Below, in pieces: positions 53,595 through 64,000 of a stretch of 64,000 nt of DNA. How positions within the stretch are numbered: position 1 is the first letter of the stretch; each line of letters starts with the position of its first letter. A program made the translations under genes and the position numbers. The DNA comes from Phytophthora colocasiae. Lineage: Eukaryota; Oomycota; Peronosporomycetes; Peronosporales; Peronosporaceae. The notes beneath the pieces are model-generated. The model was not told the origin of the DNA. It did not search any database and saw only the letters and a list, made by a program, of their open reading frames with translations. The stretch lies in assembly GCA_018806915.1 (NCBI GenBank), contig JAGKQI010000043.1, forward strand, positions 248,001 through 312,000, written 5' to 3'.

Positions 53595-54704
53595 TCATGG
53601 TTTGTCTTCTGCAGCTTTAAAGTATGGGATCTCTCCTTGTGTGGTCACTCGCACTGCGTGTCTGTTGCCTGGTAAATAGTCGAACGTAGCGTAGTGAGCT
53701 GTGATGCGGTTGTCCCAAACGGCCACGGCGTTCTTGGTCCAGCGGAAACGTACTTGGAATTCGTGACCTTCCGTGATGTGTTTGTACAGAACTTTCAATA
53801 CAGCATCCGATTCGCGAGATGAGAGCTGAGGGATACGTCTCGTAAACGCAGGGTTCACGAACAAAGCTTTACGTTTCGTGACCGGGTGAATACGTACAAT
53901 CGGGTGCTCGAACTCCACCGGGGGGCGACGAATTGTGTGTCCACGTCGGTCTGCTCGCTCTGCCTGAGCTTTGCTACTGTGAATAGCTGTTAAACCTTCA
54001 ATGAACTTCTTAAACGGAGGTGTCAGACGCTCGTAGGCTTCGTATGAAGAAGCCCAAAGCGTGTCACCACCAAGCGGAGGGTTCGTCAGCACTTTAAAGC
54101 TCGTGTACGACGGAGGTTGACGTTCGTTCGAGACGTCACTGTGCCACACATTGTCGGGGTCGAGTTGCTGGCGTTGGATGATGCGATCACTATTCTCCAC
54201 TGTATTCTCTACTACCAATACTTCCGGGTGCCCTTCAGGGTGACCCAAGTTCTGGTGGATGTGGAGAGGACCGTAGTAGCGACCGAGCTCCAGTTGCTGC
54301 TCGATGTCGATCTCCTGGTCGCGGAAGAAGACCACGCCACGGTGGGAGACCAGTAGTGCCAGTTCATCTCTCTGAGCGTCGGTCAGTTCGTGCAGCTGAA
54401 TTCCCGACAGCTCTGTGCCGATTTTCGGTGCCAAGTGTGTCACAGTCGCGTCTTTCAGCAGGTTTTTGAACGTCGGGTCAGCTTTTAGTCCTCGGTCCTC
54501 GTACGGTAGCACTGGAATCGGACTGTATTTGGTGTCTGGATAGACACTGCGCAGTTCCGGGTGCTCGAACTCGAAGTGCTGCACCTCGTCGTTCAGTGCG
54601 TTTTTGATGGGCTTGGGGGTGGTTACTGGAACTGTCTTGTCCACGATTGAAGGACTGGTAGTGGTCTTGCCTACCGTTTGGACGTCTTGCTGTTGAGGAG
54701 CCAT
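53595..54704 (-). CDS. TauD/TfdA-family Fe(II)/2-oxoglutarate dioxygenase
   Basis: Single-exon frame from MAPQQQDVQTVGK at 54704 to a stop at 53595, 369 residues. The longer frame to 54851 is rejected because an initiator match lies at 54722-54735. Iron ligands are the H-x-D of VWHSDVSNERQPPSY (about 54140) and the distal His of DNRITAHYATFDY; the 2-oxoglutarate-binding Arg is in RHAVRVTTQGE near the C-terminus. GVVFFRDQEIDIEQQLELG and PPLGGDTLWAS are typical of the taurine and alpha-ketoglutarate dioxygenase family. Substrate not known; sulfonate or a carboxylate is usual. Similar genes occur in fungi and oomycetes. Confidence 0.9.
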   Translation of the reverse strand: MAPQQQDVQTVGKTTTSPSIVDKTVPVTTPKPIKNALNDEVQHFEFEHPELRSVYPDTKYSPIPVLPYEDRGLKADPTFKNLLKDATVTHLAPKIGTELSGIQLHELTDAQRDELALLVSHRGVVFFRDQEIDIEQQLELGRYYGPLHIHQNLGHPEGHPEVLVVENTVENSDRIIQRQQLDPDNVWHSDVSNERQPPSYTSFKVLTNPPLGGDTLWASSYEAYERLTPPFKKFIEGLTAIHSSKAQAERADRRGHTIRRPPVEFEHPIVRIHPVTKRKALFVNPAFTRRIPQLSSRESDAVLKVLYKHITEGHEFQVRFRWTKNAVAVWDNRITAHYATFDYLPGNRHAVRVTTQGEIPYFKAAEDKP

Positions 54705-54721
54705 TGTTGTTGTTACCGAGT

Positions 54722-54735
54722 AAATTGGAGAATGA
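54722..54735 (-). promoter_or_regulatory. Oomycete initiator of the dioxygenase gene
   Basis: Minus strand reads TCATTCTCCAATTT, a full match to TCATTYYNCAWTTT, ending 17 bases before the ATG at 54704. Confidence 0.75.
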
Positions 54736-55756
54736 AACAGCACCGACGGAGGAAAATGAACTCGATGCGGAGGCAGATCTCCTTGCGGAAAGGTGAGCCA
54801 TGTAGGGTTTCTGGCCGTGGGGATGACATTACGTCCTTTAAAGCTTTTCATTGGTGTTGCTTTGACACGTTTGCATGATTGTCACTCGACTCGGATTGAA
54901 GATTCCAGCTGCAGATTCTGCACCAAAACCTAAGTGGAAGGTAGCAAATCAACATTCTCAACGTACACACGTGCTGTTTAACAACTTTCAGCAGCTGTGT
55001 ACGTACTGTACGCTGGTAACTTGCCAGGAGTGAGTGGCGCTCTAAGTTACACGTAGAATATGCAGCTATACAACCCGTAGGTAGTAAATGTTATCCTTCT
55101 ACCGGAGCTGTGTACTAGTACATGTACTAGTAGTGCTGTTACTTGTTCAAAGCCTACGTAGTTATCGGCCGCACATACACATTGCTGTTCCGCTGGGTGA
55201 TTGGGGCAGATTGGGGCGAATCATCGACGAGAACAGTCTCACGTATTTTGCACTTCAATGAGATGATTCACGAACTTCGATAGCATCATGACAGTGTCAT
55301 TGACACCGGCGACTTTCTCCTCAATGGCTGTAGCATTGCTACAGCCGCTACTAGCAACGGAGTATTATAGTGTGCACGTAGTACAAAGTGCATTCCGGTG
55401 TTTGGAGTTTCGTTTCAAGTTCTTGCAGTTCCGATGCTGCGTCTCAACCTCAAGATTTTAGGGACCGCTAGAACGTCTCGCCAGTCTACTGCCGAGTCTC
55501 AGCGTTGAGGTGCATTCGTCTGCATTCGCCTATGTCTAAAGGGATCACCAGAAAGTAGGGCGTTGTGGAGCTTGGAAGCTGGATTGGTCGTGTACTAGCC
55601 AATAACAGCAACTAACTTGCCTTACACTTCAACACAGTGAGCACAGACAGCTTTTAGTGTCAACCTTTTCAGCGTTGTTAGCAGAGACTCGCGTTAGTAT
55701 GTCGGTCGTAGCGGTCCTACTGGTAGTACATTTCCACACTCACCTCCATCTGCAAC
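54736..55756. other. Intergenic, about 1 kb, no gene recognised
   Basis: No convincing frame on either strand. A near-palindrome ACTAGTACATGTACTAGTA occurs at about 55112-55131. A possible upstream region of the decayed transporter lies at its right end. Confidence 0.5.
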
Positions 55757-55757
55757 A

Positions 55758-57088
55758 ATGTCCAAGGCGCCGTCCGTCACAGGCTACGTCAACACGAAGC
55801 TCTGGAACGGCCAGTCAAGTACGCCAGTGGCGTACTACGCCACACATGTACTCCGACATGTTTGCATCTTCCTGCTGATCCTCACGGCAGGAGGTCACGA
55901 GCTTCGCCATCGGCCAGTCGCTCAAGAACTTTTTCCAGAAATTAGGCTGGTCCAACAAGGGCTCCACCTCCATGAAGCTCAGTACGACTCGTTCAGCCAG
56001 TTCATGTGTATCGTGGCCGGGTACCTCGCGGACGAACGACTGGGTAAGTACAAGACGCTTCTGTCCGCTGCCACATTAGATTCGTTCGGCCTGCTCTTCC
56101 TCGTGGTAGCCGCTCTACCTGCCGTTGTGGATCATCACCTAGGCGTGAGCAACTGTTCCTAGGTGTTGCCGTACGGAGGCGACCAATACTCACCCAATTC
56201 GCCACCATCCTGTTCTTCAGCATTCAATACTGGATGGCCAACATTGGATCTTTCATCGGTTATGCAGTGTTCCCTCGTGGGCTTCGTCATGCTGGTGATC
56301 TTCGTTGCTCTGCTGTGCGCTACGTGAACGTCCCTCCTACGAAGGAGTCCATTGCTCTGGTTATTAAGATCGCGATCCACCACACTTCAGCGCTCAGATG
56401 GTTGTCCTCGGTACAATTCTCTACATCGCTGCTTTCCTAATGAACATCCTGGCATCCATACTATCGGACCATGGTGAAATAGGGCACAACATCTCGTACG
56501 CTTGTGGAGTCATGATCGTCATCGCTACGATCCTCTGGGTCTACTTTGGACAAAGCTCCGAGTTCATGGAGACTGCTAAAGACTCTGTCGGTGGACGATT
56601 CGACCCTGAACTGGTCAATGGCGTCAAGTAGGTCATTCGTCCTCCCGTTCAACGCCTTCAACGTATTCTGGTGGGTTTGTCAGAACCAACGCGGTAGCAA
56701 CCAGTCGATTGTCCAACAAACCGACACGCGTCTTGGAAGTGGCCCGTTCACGTCTCAAATGCCACTGGTTGCACTGGCTGGAGTGATGATCGCCATCCCG
56801 TCGTACGATATTAACGAAGTGCCTCAGAGTATGCGCAGAAGGTCTATTGCCCTCGGGTTCTTCGTCAACTCGATGGGTAGTACCCTCCTCTCCATTATTG
56901 TGCTGCTCTTCGGCAAGTACATCCCTTCCAACCTGAACAACGGACACATTGAGTACATGTTCTTCACGCTGGCCACCATCATGGTCGTCAACATCTTCTT
57001 CTACGTCATCGTCATGAACAAAATGCAGTTGGGAATGCTTCCTCGCATTAAAAAAGTAGGAGAAGATGCTCAGTCGGGCACTGCGTAA
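55758..57088 (+). pseudogene. Decayed POT/PTR (proton-dependent oligopeptide) transporter
   Basis: MFS transporter fragments in several frames. The first (55758-56162) starts MSKAPSVTGYVNTKLWNG, holds the family pattern GYLADERLGKYKTLL near 56020-56060 and a membrane segment (FGLLFLVVAALPAVV). A short piece near 56210-56270 (ILFFSIQYWMANIGS) and another at 56398-56631 (LGTILYIAAFLMNILASI; YACGVMIVIATILWVYFG) are in other frames. The last (56633-57088) includes FNAFNVFWWVCQNQRGSN, MPLVALAGVMIAIPSYDINE and two further membrane segments (SIALGFFVNSMGSTLLS; FTLATIMVVNIFFYVIV). The total of about 440 codons is short of the usual 550-600. It cannot make a working transporter as sequenced. Confidence 0.8.
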
Positions 57089-57196
57089 AATTTTGGTAAG
57101 TATAACTTCAGAATACTTGTTGGTTTTCAACTATTTATACGGGCAACCATGGCACTAAGGTTACCTGGTACGCTTTCGTAGAACCAAAACTACATT

Positions 57197-59361
57197 ATGG
57201 CGTGGGTGAACCGCACAACACGCGACAATTGCCCCGGTGGTCTGCAAGTGAAAGCCGCAACGTCTACCTCTCTCGGACCTGGATGTTACGAAACTTCACC
57301 TTCCCACCACGTGCGGCCGAATGCTACAGGCTTTGGATCTGGCGAGAAACTCGTGCGTGGAGCTAATGCAGGTATAACTAAAGGGCTGACGATGATCACT
57401 CCAGGACCTGGATCCTATGTTACCAGTAACCAAACGAGTTGGGAGTCGCCTACGAAGAGTAAAGCCCCTGCGTCGTCTGTTTTCCAGTCCAAGTCGCAGC
57501 GACTGGGGGATGTCAAACTGCGTCGAGGATTCACAACACCAGGACCAGGAACATATACAAAGCAAGACTTGTTTGCTCAGAAATCCAAGACGCAAGTAAC
57601 GAATGTTGATTTATCCTGATAGTATTATTGTAGTGCTGATCGATAGTTTTGATATACAGACACTCAAGTCTTGGAAATCCACTAGTGAGAACGCCCCCAT
57701 CCAACAACAAGATCCGATGGACTCGATTGCCAACTGCCCCGTCGATCCCTACAGTATCCCAGAGCTTTGGATACGAGCAAGGGGCTTATGGAAAACTTGT
57801 TCGTCATGAACCTGTCAAAGTCGGTCATACTGGTTGTGGGAATGATACACTTGGGCCGGGAGAATACGAACCCATGAGAGGCTTGAAAAGTATCAACAAA
57901 ACGCGTAGTACCGATTTCTCCAAGGGCAAAGTGACGCGATTTATTGAGAACGAAGTCCGGTCTAAAGCAGAAGTGCCAGGTCCAGGAGAGTACAAGAATG
58001 TAGGAGACGCTGCTGTACTCAAAGACCCAGCGCGAGTTAATGCAGTGTTTAAATCTTCCCTTACCCGAGAACAAGCAGCTCCGACAACAACGACGAAAAA
58101 TGTCCCTGGACCTGGAGCTTATCACCCCAACCAAACCGACGGGTTCACAATGGAGACGAAGCCCGAACACCTTCAATTCTTCGGAAGTACGTCAAATCGG
58201 TTCGAGACGTCACAACGGTAGGTGGATCTATTGTTTATGAATATTTTATGCTGAATTTTGATGATCTTTGTGTAGTGCTGGACTCGCTCCAGGCCCTGGA
58301 GCGTATTACTACTCTCCTTCAGGCAACACCCAGCCACGATCAGTTCCATCGAGGAAAAAAGCTCCTTTCAGCTCGAAAAAAGAGCGTTTTGAGGCTCCGA
58401 AAGACATGGGTCAGTGTTTAGCAGCTCCAGGGTCTTACGAGGTTCCGTCCGCAGTGTCAGAAGTCCTCAACAAAGTGGTAAGAGATGTGAAATTGTAGAT
58501 CCTACTATTGCTTATTGTTATGTGTTTCTTTCAGTCAAGTCGAGTTACAAACTTTGGTAGTACGACAAAGCGATTCGACACGATTTCATCCGGAACCAAC
58601 CGAGAGACTCTCGAGTCGCAGTTAGAACGAGATATGAAAGCGCAAGAATTAGACCGACAAAAGTCAGGACAAAACAGCAAAAAGCGACAACCGCCCAAAC
58701 CTTCGTCCATGTTTGCCTCTTCGACAAATCGACCACATCAAGCACAAAAAGCCACTGGCCCTTCGCCTGGAGACTATGAGGTTCACTTGGTTCATTTCGC
58801 TTTTATTTAGTTTTCCGAAAGGAACTCACTCTTTTTTTTTTTTAAATGATCAGATTCAACGATCGTGGAATTCGTCTGGGGCACAAGGCGCTTTCAAGTC
58901 TGGTATCGACCGGATGAAGGAGAAACCAAGTGCTAATATGTTTGTTCCCGTACGGTTTAGCTTTTGAAGGCTTTTGTGGTTTGTTTTATTGACGATTTCT
59001 GGGGAAAAACAAATAGGGACCAGGATCATACTCGACGGAGCGTTTGGAGCAGAAACCGCTGCACAAGGCTCGACCAAATGTGTTCTACGCTGCAGTATGT
59101 ACTACCTTCAGTACTAATCTATTGAATCTGCTACTCACCACGGGTTTTTCTCGACCAGGAACCTCGATTCAAGGATAAACTACCGAAAGTTCCAGTGCTG
59201 GTACGTTCAGAAATTCTGACATATATCCAATTTCTTTTTATTAACATTTGCATCTACAGGGTCCTGGTCAATACAACACAGATACAGTCGAATCGGACTG
59301 GAATCGCCCCACACACAATATCTCCATCGCTACAGAGATGGAAATGGCCATGTTCCAGTAA
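57197..59361 (+). CDS. Sperm-tail PG-rich repeat (SHIPPO-like) flagellar protein
   Basis: Multi-exon gene from MAWVNRTTRDNCPGG at 57197 to TAA at 59359-59361. Repeats of the form GPGxY mark every exon: LGPGCYET, TPGPGSYVT, TPGPGTYTK, LGPGEYEP, VPGPGEYKN, VPGPGAYHP, APGPGAYYY, AAPGSYEVP, PSPGDYEV, GPGSYSTER and LGPGQYNT. Exons lie near 57197-57595, 57660-58219, 58276-58482, 58534-58780, 58856-58950, 59015-59095, 59160-59200 and 59260-59361. The exact first splice junction is unsure because the obvious GT/AG pair would shift the frame. Such proteins bind axonemal doublet microtubules, fitting a zoospore-forming organism. Total is near 550 residues. Confidence 0.85.
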
Positions 59362-59475
59362 ATTAAATCAACAAATTTTTTTTATATTTTTAGTATTTAA
59401 TACATTTCCGATTAAGTACGAAGGTATATCTGCCTCGCAGTGGTGGACCTCCAGACGCGAATAAGTGGAAGCGTT

Positions 59476-62400
59476 ATGGCGGAGTCTGGTGACGCGTCTT
59501 CTTCCCCTCCGCACGACGTGGCAGCGCTCCCTACGCCTCCCTCGTCTGCACCAGTCGACGCAGCATCGTCTGGCGCATCCAACGCACCTCCTGCGGCCTC
59601 TGATAGCGCTGTACAAGCCGTCGAATCGGCCTTGAATCCGGATGCATCCGTGTCGGGCGATGGCGTCGATTCTACGGCTTCCCAGCGGCCCCCGAGACCG
59701 GAAAAGCCGCGCAAGACGACCAACACTCCTCTGAGTAGCTCCAGTGACCGTCGACGCCGCAAAAACGGCGCCAGTCGCAGTTCAAACGGCGGAGAAACAC
59801 CCCAACAAACCCCACCGGAAACTCCTCCTCTCGTGGCGCCTATGGAGCCGGAGAAGCCGCTGCTGTCGGATTCCCAGTGGGAAATAGAAATTGCAGGCTT
59901 CGGTACGGTGCTGAATGACGTCGTTCATTGCGTGACGAAGCGGGATCTGGTCACTAAGACTGCTGAGTACATGGCTACATTCCCGCAACATTCTCTGCGC
60001 TTCCAGATCAAGATGAAGCAGGTACTTCTTATTTAGTTGTTTCTAAAACTTTATGGTTATTTTATTTAAAAAGCTGCCACGATCCACTAAAGCACCACCT
60101 CTGGACATGAATTGGGACGACAAGTTAAGTCTTTTACTGCTCTGGAGTGGGCTAACTGTGCTGTGGCAGTGTGCTAAGAGAATAGAGATAGACTTGTCTT
60201 CTTCTTGTTCAAAAGTACTAACTTGAAATGTCTTTCTTGTCTTTCTTACTGCTACAGAGAGCTTACGCGGAAGGAGCAAGAGGATTCCAAGCCAAACTGA
60301 TGTTGTTCTACGTGCTGCACGAGTTCCTCAAGCTTTTTGAAGGTGAACGACTACAGCAGATACAGCGGGAATGGTTCCAGACTGTCGACGAAGTGATCAA
60401 CGCCTGTGCCAGGGAGATCCGACACGGAGACAAGAGAAACTCAGAGGAATTCCGCAAACGCGTGTTCAAGGTGAAGCAGGCAATGTTAAATGACTGAACA
60501 CTACTGTTCTAACTACTTGTTACTATGTAGACTCTAGCTCGGTGGGAAGAACTCAAGCTGTTTCCGAAGAAGATCAAGGTCTGGAAGAGTTTAGTCATGG
60601 GAGAAGGCAAACCTCGGAGAGCACCCGTGCCACTACCACGCAGCGAGTCAGAACGACAAGCTGAAGCTCCTGACCAGCTTCAGTCGTTCGACCTGCCGCC
60701 TCCCAGCACTCCGCAGCTGCAGCTGGATCGATCCAACTGTCCACTGGTTTTCGAGCGCACCAACTTTGACAATAAACAGGAGGAGAAGCAGCACTGGAGG
60801 TACACGGCCATCGCCTTCATCGACATTTTGTCCCGGTGTCTTGGCCTCAACAGCGACATCGCACTGACTGCTTGCGTCTTCTTCCATCGCGTGTTCGACC
60901 GAGGAATCTACGCGCGAGAGAGATACAAATACGCAGCAGCTTGCCTCTTTCTGTCAGCAAAAGCGTCCAGCAAGCGCATGAAGCTGTTGCGCATGGTGCG
61001 GATCATGTACGACATCTTGGAGACCCCATTGCTCTCCGGTGATGAGGAGCTGCTTGAGATCGAGCGTCTACAGCTGCTCTACTACGAGATGGAGGTGCTT
61101 CAGGGCATCAACTTCGAACTCACGATGGAGATGCCCTTCTACTACTTGCGTCGCGTGTTGGAGAAGATGCCGGAAAAGTGTACGTCCTCTGTTTCTTCCT
61201 ACGTTGTTGCAAGAATGATGTCTGACTGGATGACTGTGCTACTTTTGTGTGTTTAGTCCGCAATGCCATTAGCGACGACGCCCAAACTGTCACTGAAGAG
61301 CTGTGAGTGAACTGCATTTCAAGCTGGATGAATTTCTGCCAACTTACACTGTTTTCCGAATTGTGTTCAGGTTCTTTTTGCCCGTGTGTGTGGACATCTC
61401 GCCTCATTTACTTGGGGAGGCAGCAGCCTACATTGCGACTTGGAACAAGGGGAAGGACTTCAAATTCAAGTGGTGTAGCCCAACCGAGGATGGCAATGTC
61501 TTCAACGATCGAACAGCTCGTACGGTTCCTCTTTTCTTTTCGTCCTGTAAAACCCTTATCTAAATACTCCTGTGTTGCAGGGGACGCGCTTCGGAGCTAC
61601 CGATCACTTCAGCGGTGGAAGAAGAGTCAGCAGACAGAATTCAATGCGCTGGTCAAATCTGCAGGTTCGTTGGAAGGCGACAAGGCAACACAACTGAAGC
61701 TAGCGTTCAAGCCCCAGCTCGGCGGTCTGCGTCTGGACCCGTCGGTTATCCTAAATGAGGCGGAGTTAACGAAGAAGACGGAGGAAGACACGAAAGAATG
61801 GGCAACAAGTGGGAAGAGCAGCGGTAGTAACTGGTCAAGACGTGGCAATCGAAATGGGAGCAGCTCGAAGCGATACAAAGACGAAAACGAGCCACGTATC
61901 AAGGTGGAGAATGGGAGCGACGATCGTGATCGCAATCGCTACCGACGCAGTCGAAGTCGTAGCGGAAGCAACTCGCGTTACGGTAGGGGGAGTGGATCTT
62001 CGAAGCGCGAACGCGACGAGAGCCGACCACGTAGTGGGGATCGTCGTGATCGATACTACGATGAAGACTACAAGGACAACGATCGGTATCACAGGCGTGA
62101 GGACCGATCTCGAGACAGATCGTCTAATCACGACCGAGAGGAGCGAGGTTACGACCGTCGAAGTGCCCGAGATCTCGACTACTACCGGGATCAGTCGTAC
62201 TTCGACCGCCGTGAGCGTAAATCCGACCACAATAAACGCAACAGTCGAAGCCGATCGCGTAGTCCAAGAGACTCAAGGAGCAAGAAGAGGAAACGAAACT
62301 ACAGACACTCGGACAGTCGGAGTCGCAGCTCCAGTCGCAGCCACAGTCGAGAGTACTATCGAACTGAGGACCCTTCTCCGTCCTCCAGGAGTGGACGATC

Positions 62401-62485
62401 GAAGGCGAGCAAGTACGGCCCCAGTCGTTCTTCCAGTCATCGGGAGGAACGACCTCGCATCAAGCAGGAACGTAGCGCGGCCTAG
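59476..62485 (+). CDS. Cyclin with an N-terminal CTD-interacting-type domain and a C-terminal RS domain
   Basis: Start MAESGDASSSPP at 59476; stop at 62483-62485. Exon 1 (to 60021) is Ser/Pro/Ala-rich and begins a helical domain (SQWEIEIAGFGTVLNDVV). A likely small exon (60074-60123) and the exon from about 60260 complete it (GARGFQAKLMLFYVLHEFLK; FQTVDEVINACAREI; TLARWEELKLF), which resembles the CID fold of Ctk3 and of RNA polymerase II CTD-binding proteins. A cyclin box of the K/L/T and Ctk2 type spans about 60750-61480 (HWRYTAIAFIDILSRCLGL; ALTACVFFHRVF; YKYAAACLFLSAKA; PFYYLRRVLEKM; LLGEAAAYIATW). The tail from about 61830 is rich in RS, RD and SR. Role inferred: cyclin of an RNA-polymerase-II CTD kinase with links to splicing. 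Confidence 0.82.
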
Positions 62486-62969
62486 TGGGGTGAGCTGTTG
62501 TATCTGGTTAGTGCAGTTTGGTTGAGTAAAAGTGTTTCGTAGCAAGGGCTAACGTTTATTTGCTCTGTGTGAACTGTAGAGTCATGCCGGGAAGGTGATA
62601 CCGAGGATTGAAATGAAAATGAGATAGCACACCTGATTCGAAAGCAGTACAACAACAGTAACGACGGGGTGCAGATGGTAGGCAGATCGGCTATACTTTT
62701 TTTCATTAAGACGGAGGGAATGTGCTTCCTTTTCGTGCTTTTGTATATCTTTTTTACTCGTGCGTTGATTGTCTCTGACTGAATGCTCTTGTTTGTTTGT
62801 TGCCATGCAGAAATGAGAAGTACAAGTACAAGTACAAGTACAAGTAAAATGTGGGAAAACGAATTGATAATTGTGAATTGCGTCAAGATCAACAGAGAGA
62901 GATCTCGAGCACATCGACTATGCAGCAAACGAATGGTGCGCTAACACTAGCTCAGCGAGACTTTTGAGC
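62486..62969. repeat. Intergenic stretch between convergent genes with an AGTACA microsatellite
   Basis: No gene seen. The hexamer AGTACA (read AAGTAC) repeats about five times at 62818-62847. The two neighbouring genes point towards each other here, so 3' ends are expected. Confidence 0.7.
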
Positions 62970-63737
62970 TTACTTCTTGAGGTATCCACCGTACGATCCC
63001 GAAGTCGAGACGGAGCTCCAGCCCGACGTCTGTTTGCCCAATGCACAGGCAATTCGAGGTGTGACCTTGCCGCAGACAGCGTGGAGAATGATATTCCACT
63101 CGGGGGTGACTTCCTCCGGCAGTGGGTGGTTGAGGTCGACTGACTCCTCACTCACCTTGTAGTTCTCGTCCAGCTTGAAGTCTCCGAACTTGCCGCTGAG
63201 ATCCCCCTTCTCACAGATCAGTGGGTCTTCTAGGTACTCGTCCGGATTGCAGTCATACTCTGGAGTCTTGAGGAGACAGTCGTCCGTTCCGACGAACTCG
63301 GAGTTAGGACCACAGGCCTTGAGTGGGTCATAGTGGTTACCAGTGAGCTTGAGTCCGCACTCTTCGAAGGACTCGGAGTCACCCTCGTGCGGCCACTTGA
63401 CGTGGATGTGCCACTTGTACTGTGTCACGTCCTCCGTGCAGTTCCCGTCAAACGCCTTGATCTCGTTCTGGTCCACGTCACTGAAGTCCAAGTCGGACGT
63501 GACGACCACGAAGGACGAGAAGGGTCCAGCGTATTGGATGTTGATAGTACCACTCACACCTGCCGAGTACTCTGGGTCGAACGTGTACGTGTAGGCGGGT
63601 AACGCGCTTGAGTCGAAGCTGCCACTGTCGTCGTAGTCGTCCGTGTAGCTGCTGTCGCTGTAGTCGTCCACATACTCGTCGGCTCGGACTGCAAACGTCG
63701 CAAGGGTGAAGATCGCGAGGCTCTTGGCGCTGAGCAT
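62970..63737 (-). CDS. Secreted Cu/Zn-superoxide-dismutase-like protein, Cu-only type
   Basis: Start MLSAKSLAIFTLATFAVRA at 63737, a clear signal peptide with likely cleavage after VRA; a longer frame to 63854 is rejected because the initiator lies inside it. 255 residues. After an acidic Tyr/Asp/Ser-rich segment (YVDDYSDSSYTDDYDDS), the SOD-like domain shows WHIHVKW (two copper His), TGNHYDP (bridging His), EKGDLSG (the GDLG Asp) and NIILHAVCG (last copper His). The two other zinc His positions appear as Cys or other residues (ACGPNSE; LICEKGD). Seven or more Cys suggest disulfides. Fungal Cu-only SODs and oomycete surface SOD-like proteins share this pattern; extracellular superoxide removal is inferred. 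Confidence 0.85.
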   Translation of the reverse strand: MLSAKSLAIFTLATFAVRADEYVDDYSDSSYTDDYDDSGSFDSSALPAYTYTFDPEYSAGVSGTINIQYAGPFSSFVVVTSDLDFSDVDQNEIKAFDGNCTEDVTQYKWHIHVKWPHEGDSESFEECGLKLTGNHYDPLKACGPNSEFVGTDDCLLKTPEYDCNPDEYLEDPLICEKGDLSGKFGDFKLDENYKVSEESVDLNHPLPEEVTPEWNIILHAVCGKVTPRIACALGKQTSGWSSVSTSGSYGGYLKK

Positions 63738-63782
63738 CTTTTGAAGAGGTTGAAAGGTTGGAAGTTCTGCTTGGAGTGAAGC

Positions 63783-63796
63783 AAATTGAGGAATGA
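63783..63796 (-). promoter_or_regulatory. Oomycete initiator of the SOD-like gene
   Basis: Minus strand reads TCATTCCTCAATTT, a full match to TCATTYYNCAWTTT, 45 bases before the ATG at 63737. Confidence 0.78.
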
Positions 63797-64000
63797 ATGG
63801 ACGGACGCGATGTTGTGAACAAGTTTTGGTGGCCATTTTCACGGTCCGTTGCAACTCAGTGGGTAAAGATATCCTGGATGCGAATCAGGCGATACAAGCA
63901 GGATTTCCAGCTCGAGATTGAGGAGACTTAGAACTGACTGAACCCATTTGGCTCTGTTTACGATGGAGCGAGTACTGCTACGGAGTCATGTTGAACGTGG
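63797..64000. other. Window end, upstream of the SOD-like gene
   Basis: No gene or repeat recognised in the last 200 bases. Confidence 0.4.

Noticed and set aside
53595..54851. Longer dioxygenase protein starting at 54851
   Set aside because: The initiator at 54722-54735 lies inside it, so the ATG at 54704 is preferred.
62970..63854. Longer SOD-like protein starting at 63854
   Set aside because: The initiator lies at 63783-63796 and the signal peptide begins at the Met at 63737.
1..64000. tRNA or rRNA genes
   Set aside because: None recognised by eye; a covariance-model search was not possible, so absence is not proven.

Overview
The window looks like oomycete nuclear DNA, most likely Phytophthora or a close relative. 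The evidence is a match to the oomycete initiator consensus (TCATTYYNCAWTTT) just upstream of three genes, short introns, a sperm-tail/flagellar PG-rich repeat gene expected in a zoospore-forming organism, and Ty1/Copia, Ty3/Gypsy and MULE elements of the kinds common in these genomes. No RXLR or Crinkler effector was recognised.

Bases 1-29515 are one triple nest of LTR retrotransposons. Element A is a decayed Ty1/Copia element on the + strand, cut at its left end by the window edge. Element B is a Ty3/Gypsy element on the - strand (1460-25628) inserted in A's protease region with a 4-bp target duplication TAGT. Element C is a Ty3/Gypsy chromovirus on the + strand (2506-16284) inserted in B's left LTR with a 4-bp duplication GCTT. 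C carries two RNase H domains, a chromodomain, a long antisense coiled-coil reading frame in two frames, and a striking excess of the tetranucleotide GATC. All three are broken by stops and frameshifts. In A a 1.1-kb piece covering the first half of the reverse transcriptase is inverted.

Bases 30032-45049 hold host genes: a giant DUF3638/DUF3645 helicase-like protein (+) in which an 897-bp segment lies inverted between 8-bp inverted repeats; a SETD3-like SET-domain methyltransferase (+); and a tandem pair of WGR-domain poly(ADP-ribose) polymerases (-).

Bases 45391-49652 are a small accessory patch: a MULE-like non-autonomous element with terminal inverted repeats, a perfect 10-bp target duplication and four hairpin repeats; a minisatellite; and a decayed MULE transposase gene (-).

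Bases 49963-63737 are again gene-rich: an unrecognised acidic protein (+), a YebC/TACO1-type translational activator (-), a TauD-family dioxygenase (-), a decayed POT/PTR peptide transporter (+), a multi-exon PG-rich-repeat flagellar protein (+), a protein that appears to join a CTD-interacting-type domain, a cyclin and an RS tail (+), and a secreted Cu-only superoxide-dismutase-like protein (-). The host genes form no operon; they are independent eukaryotic units, several with introns, so exon limits below are approximate unless stated.
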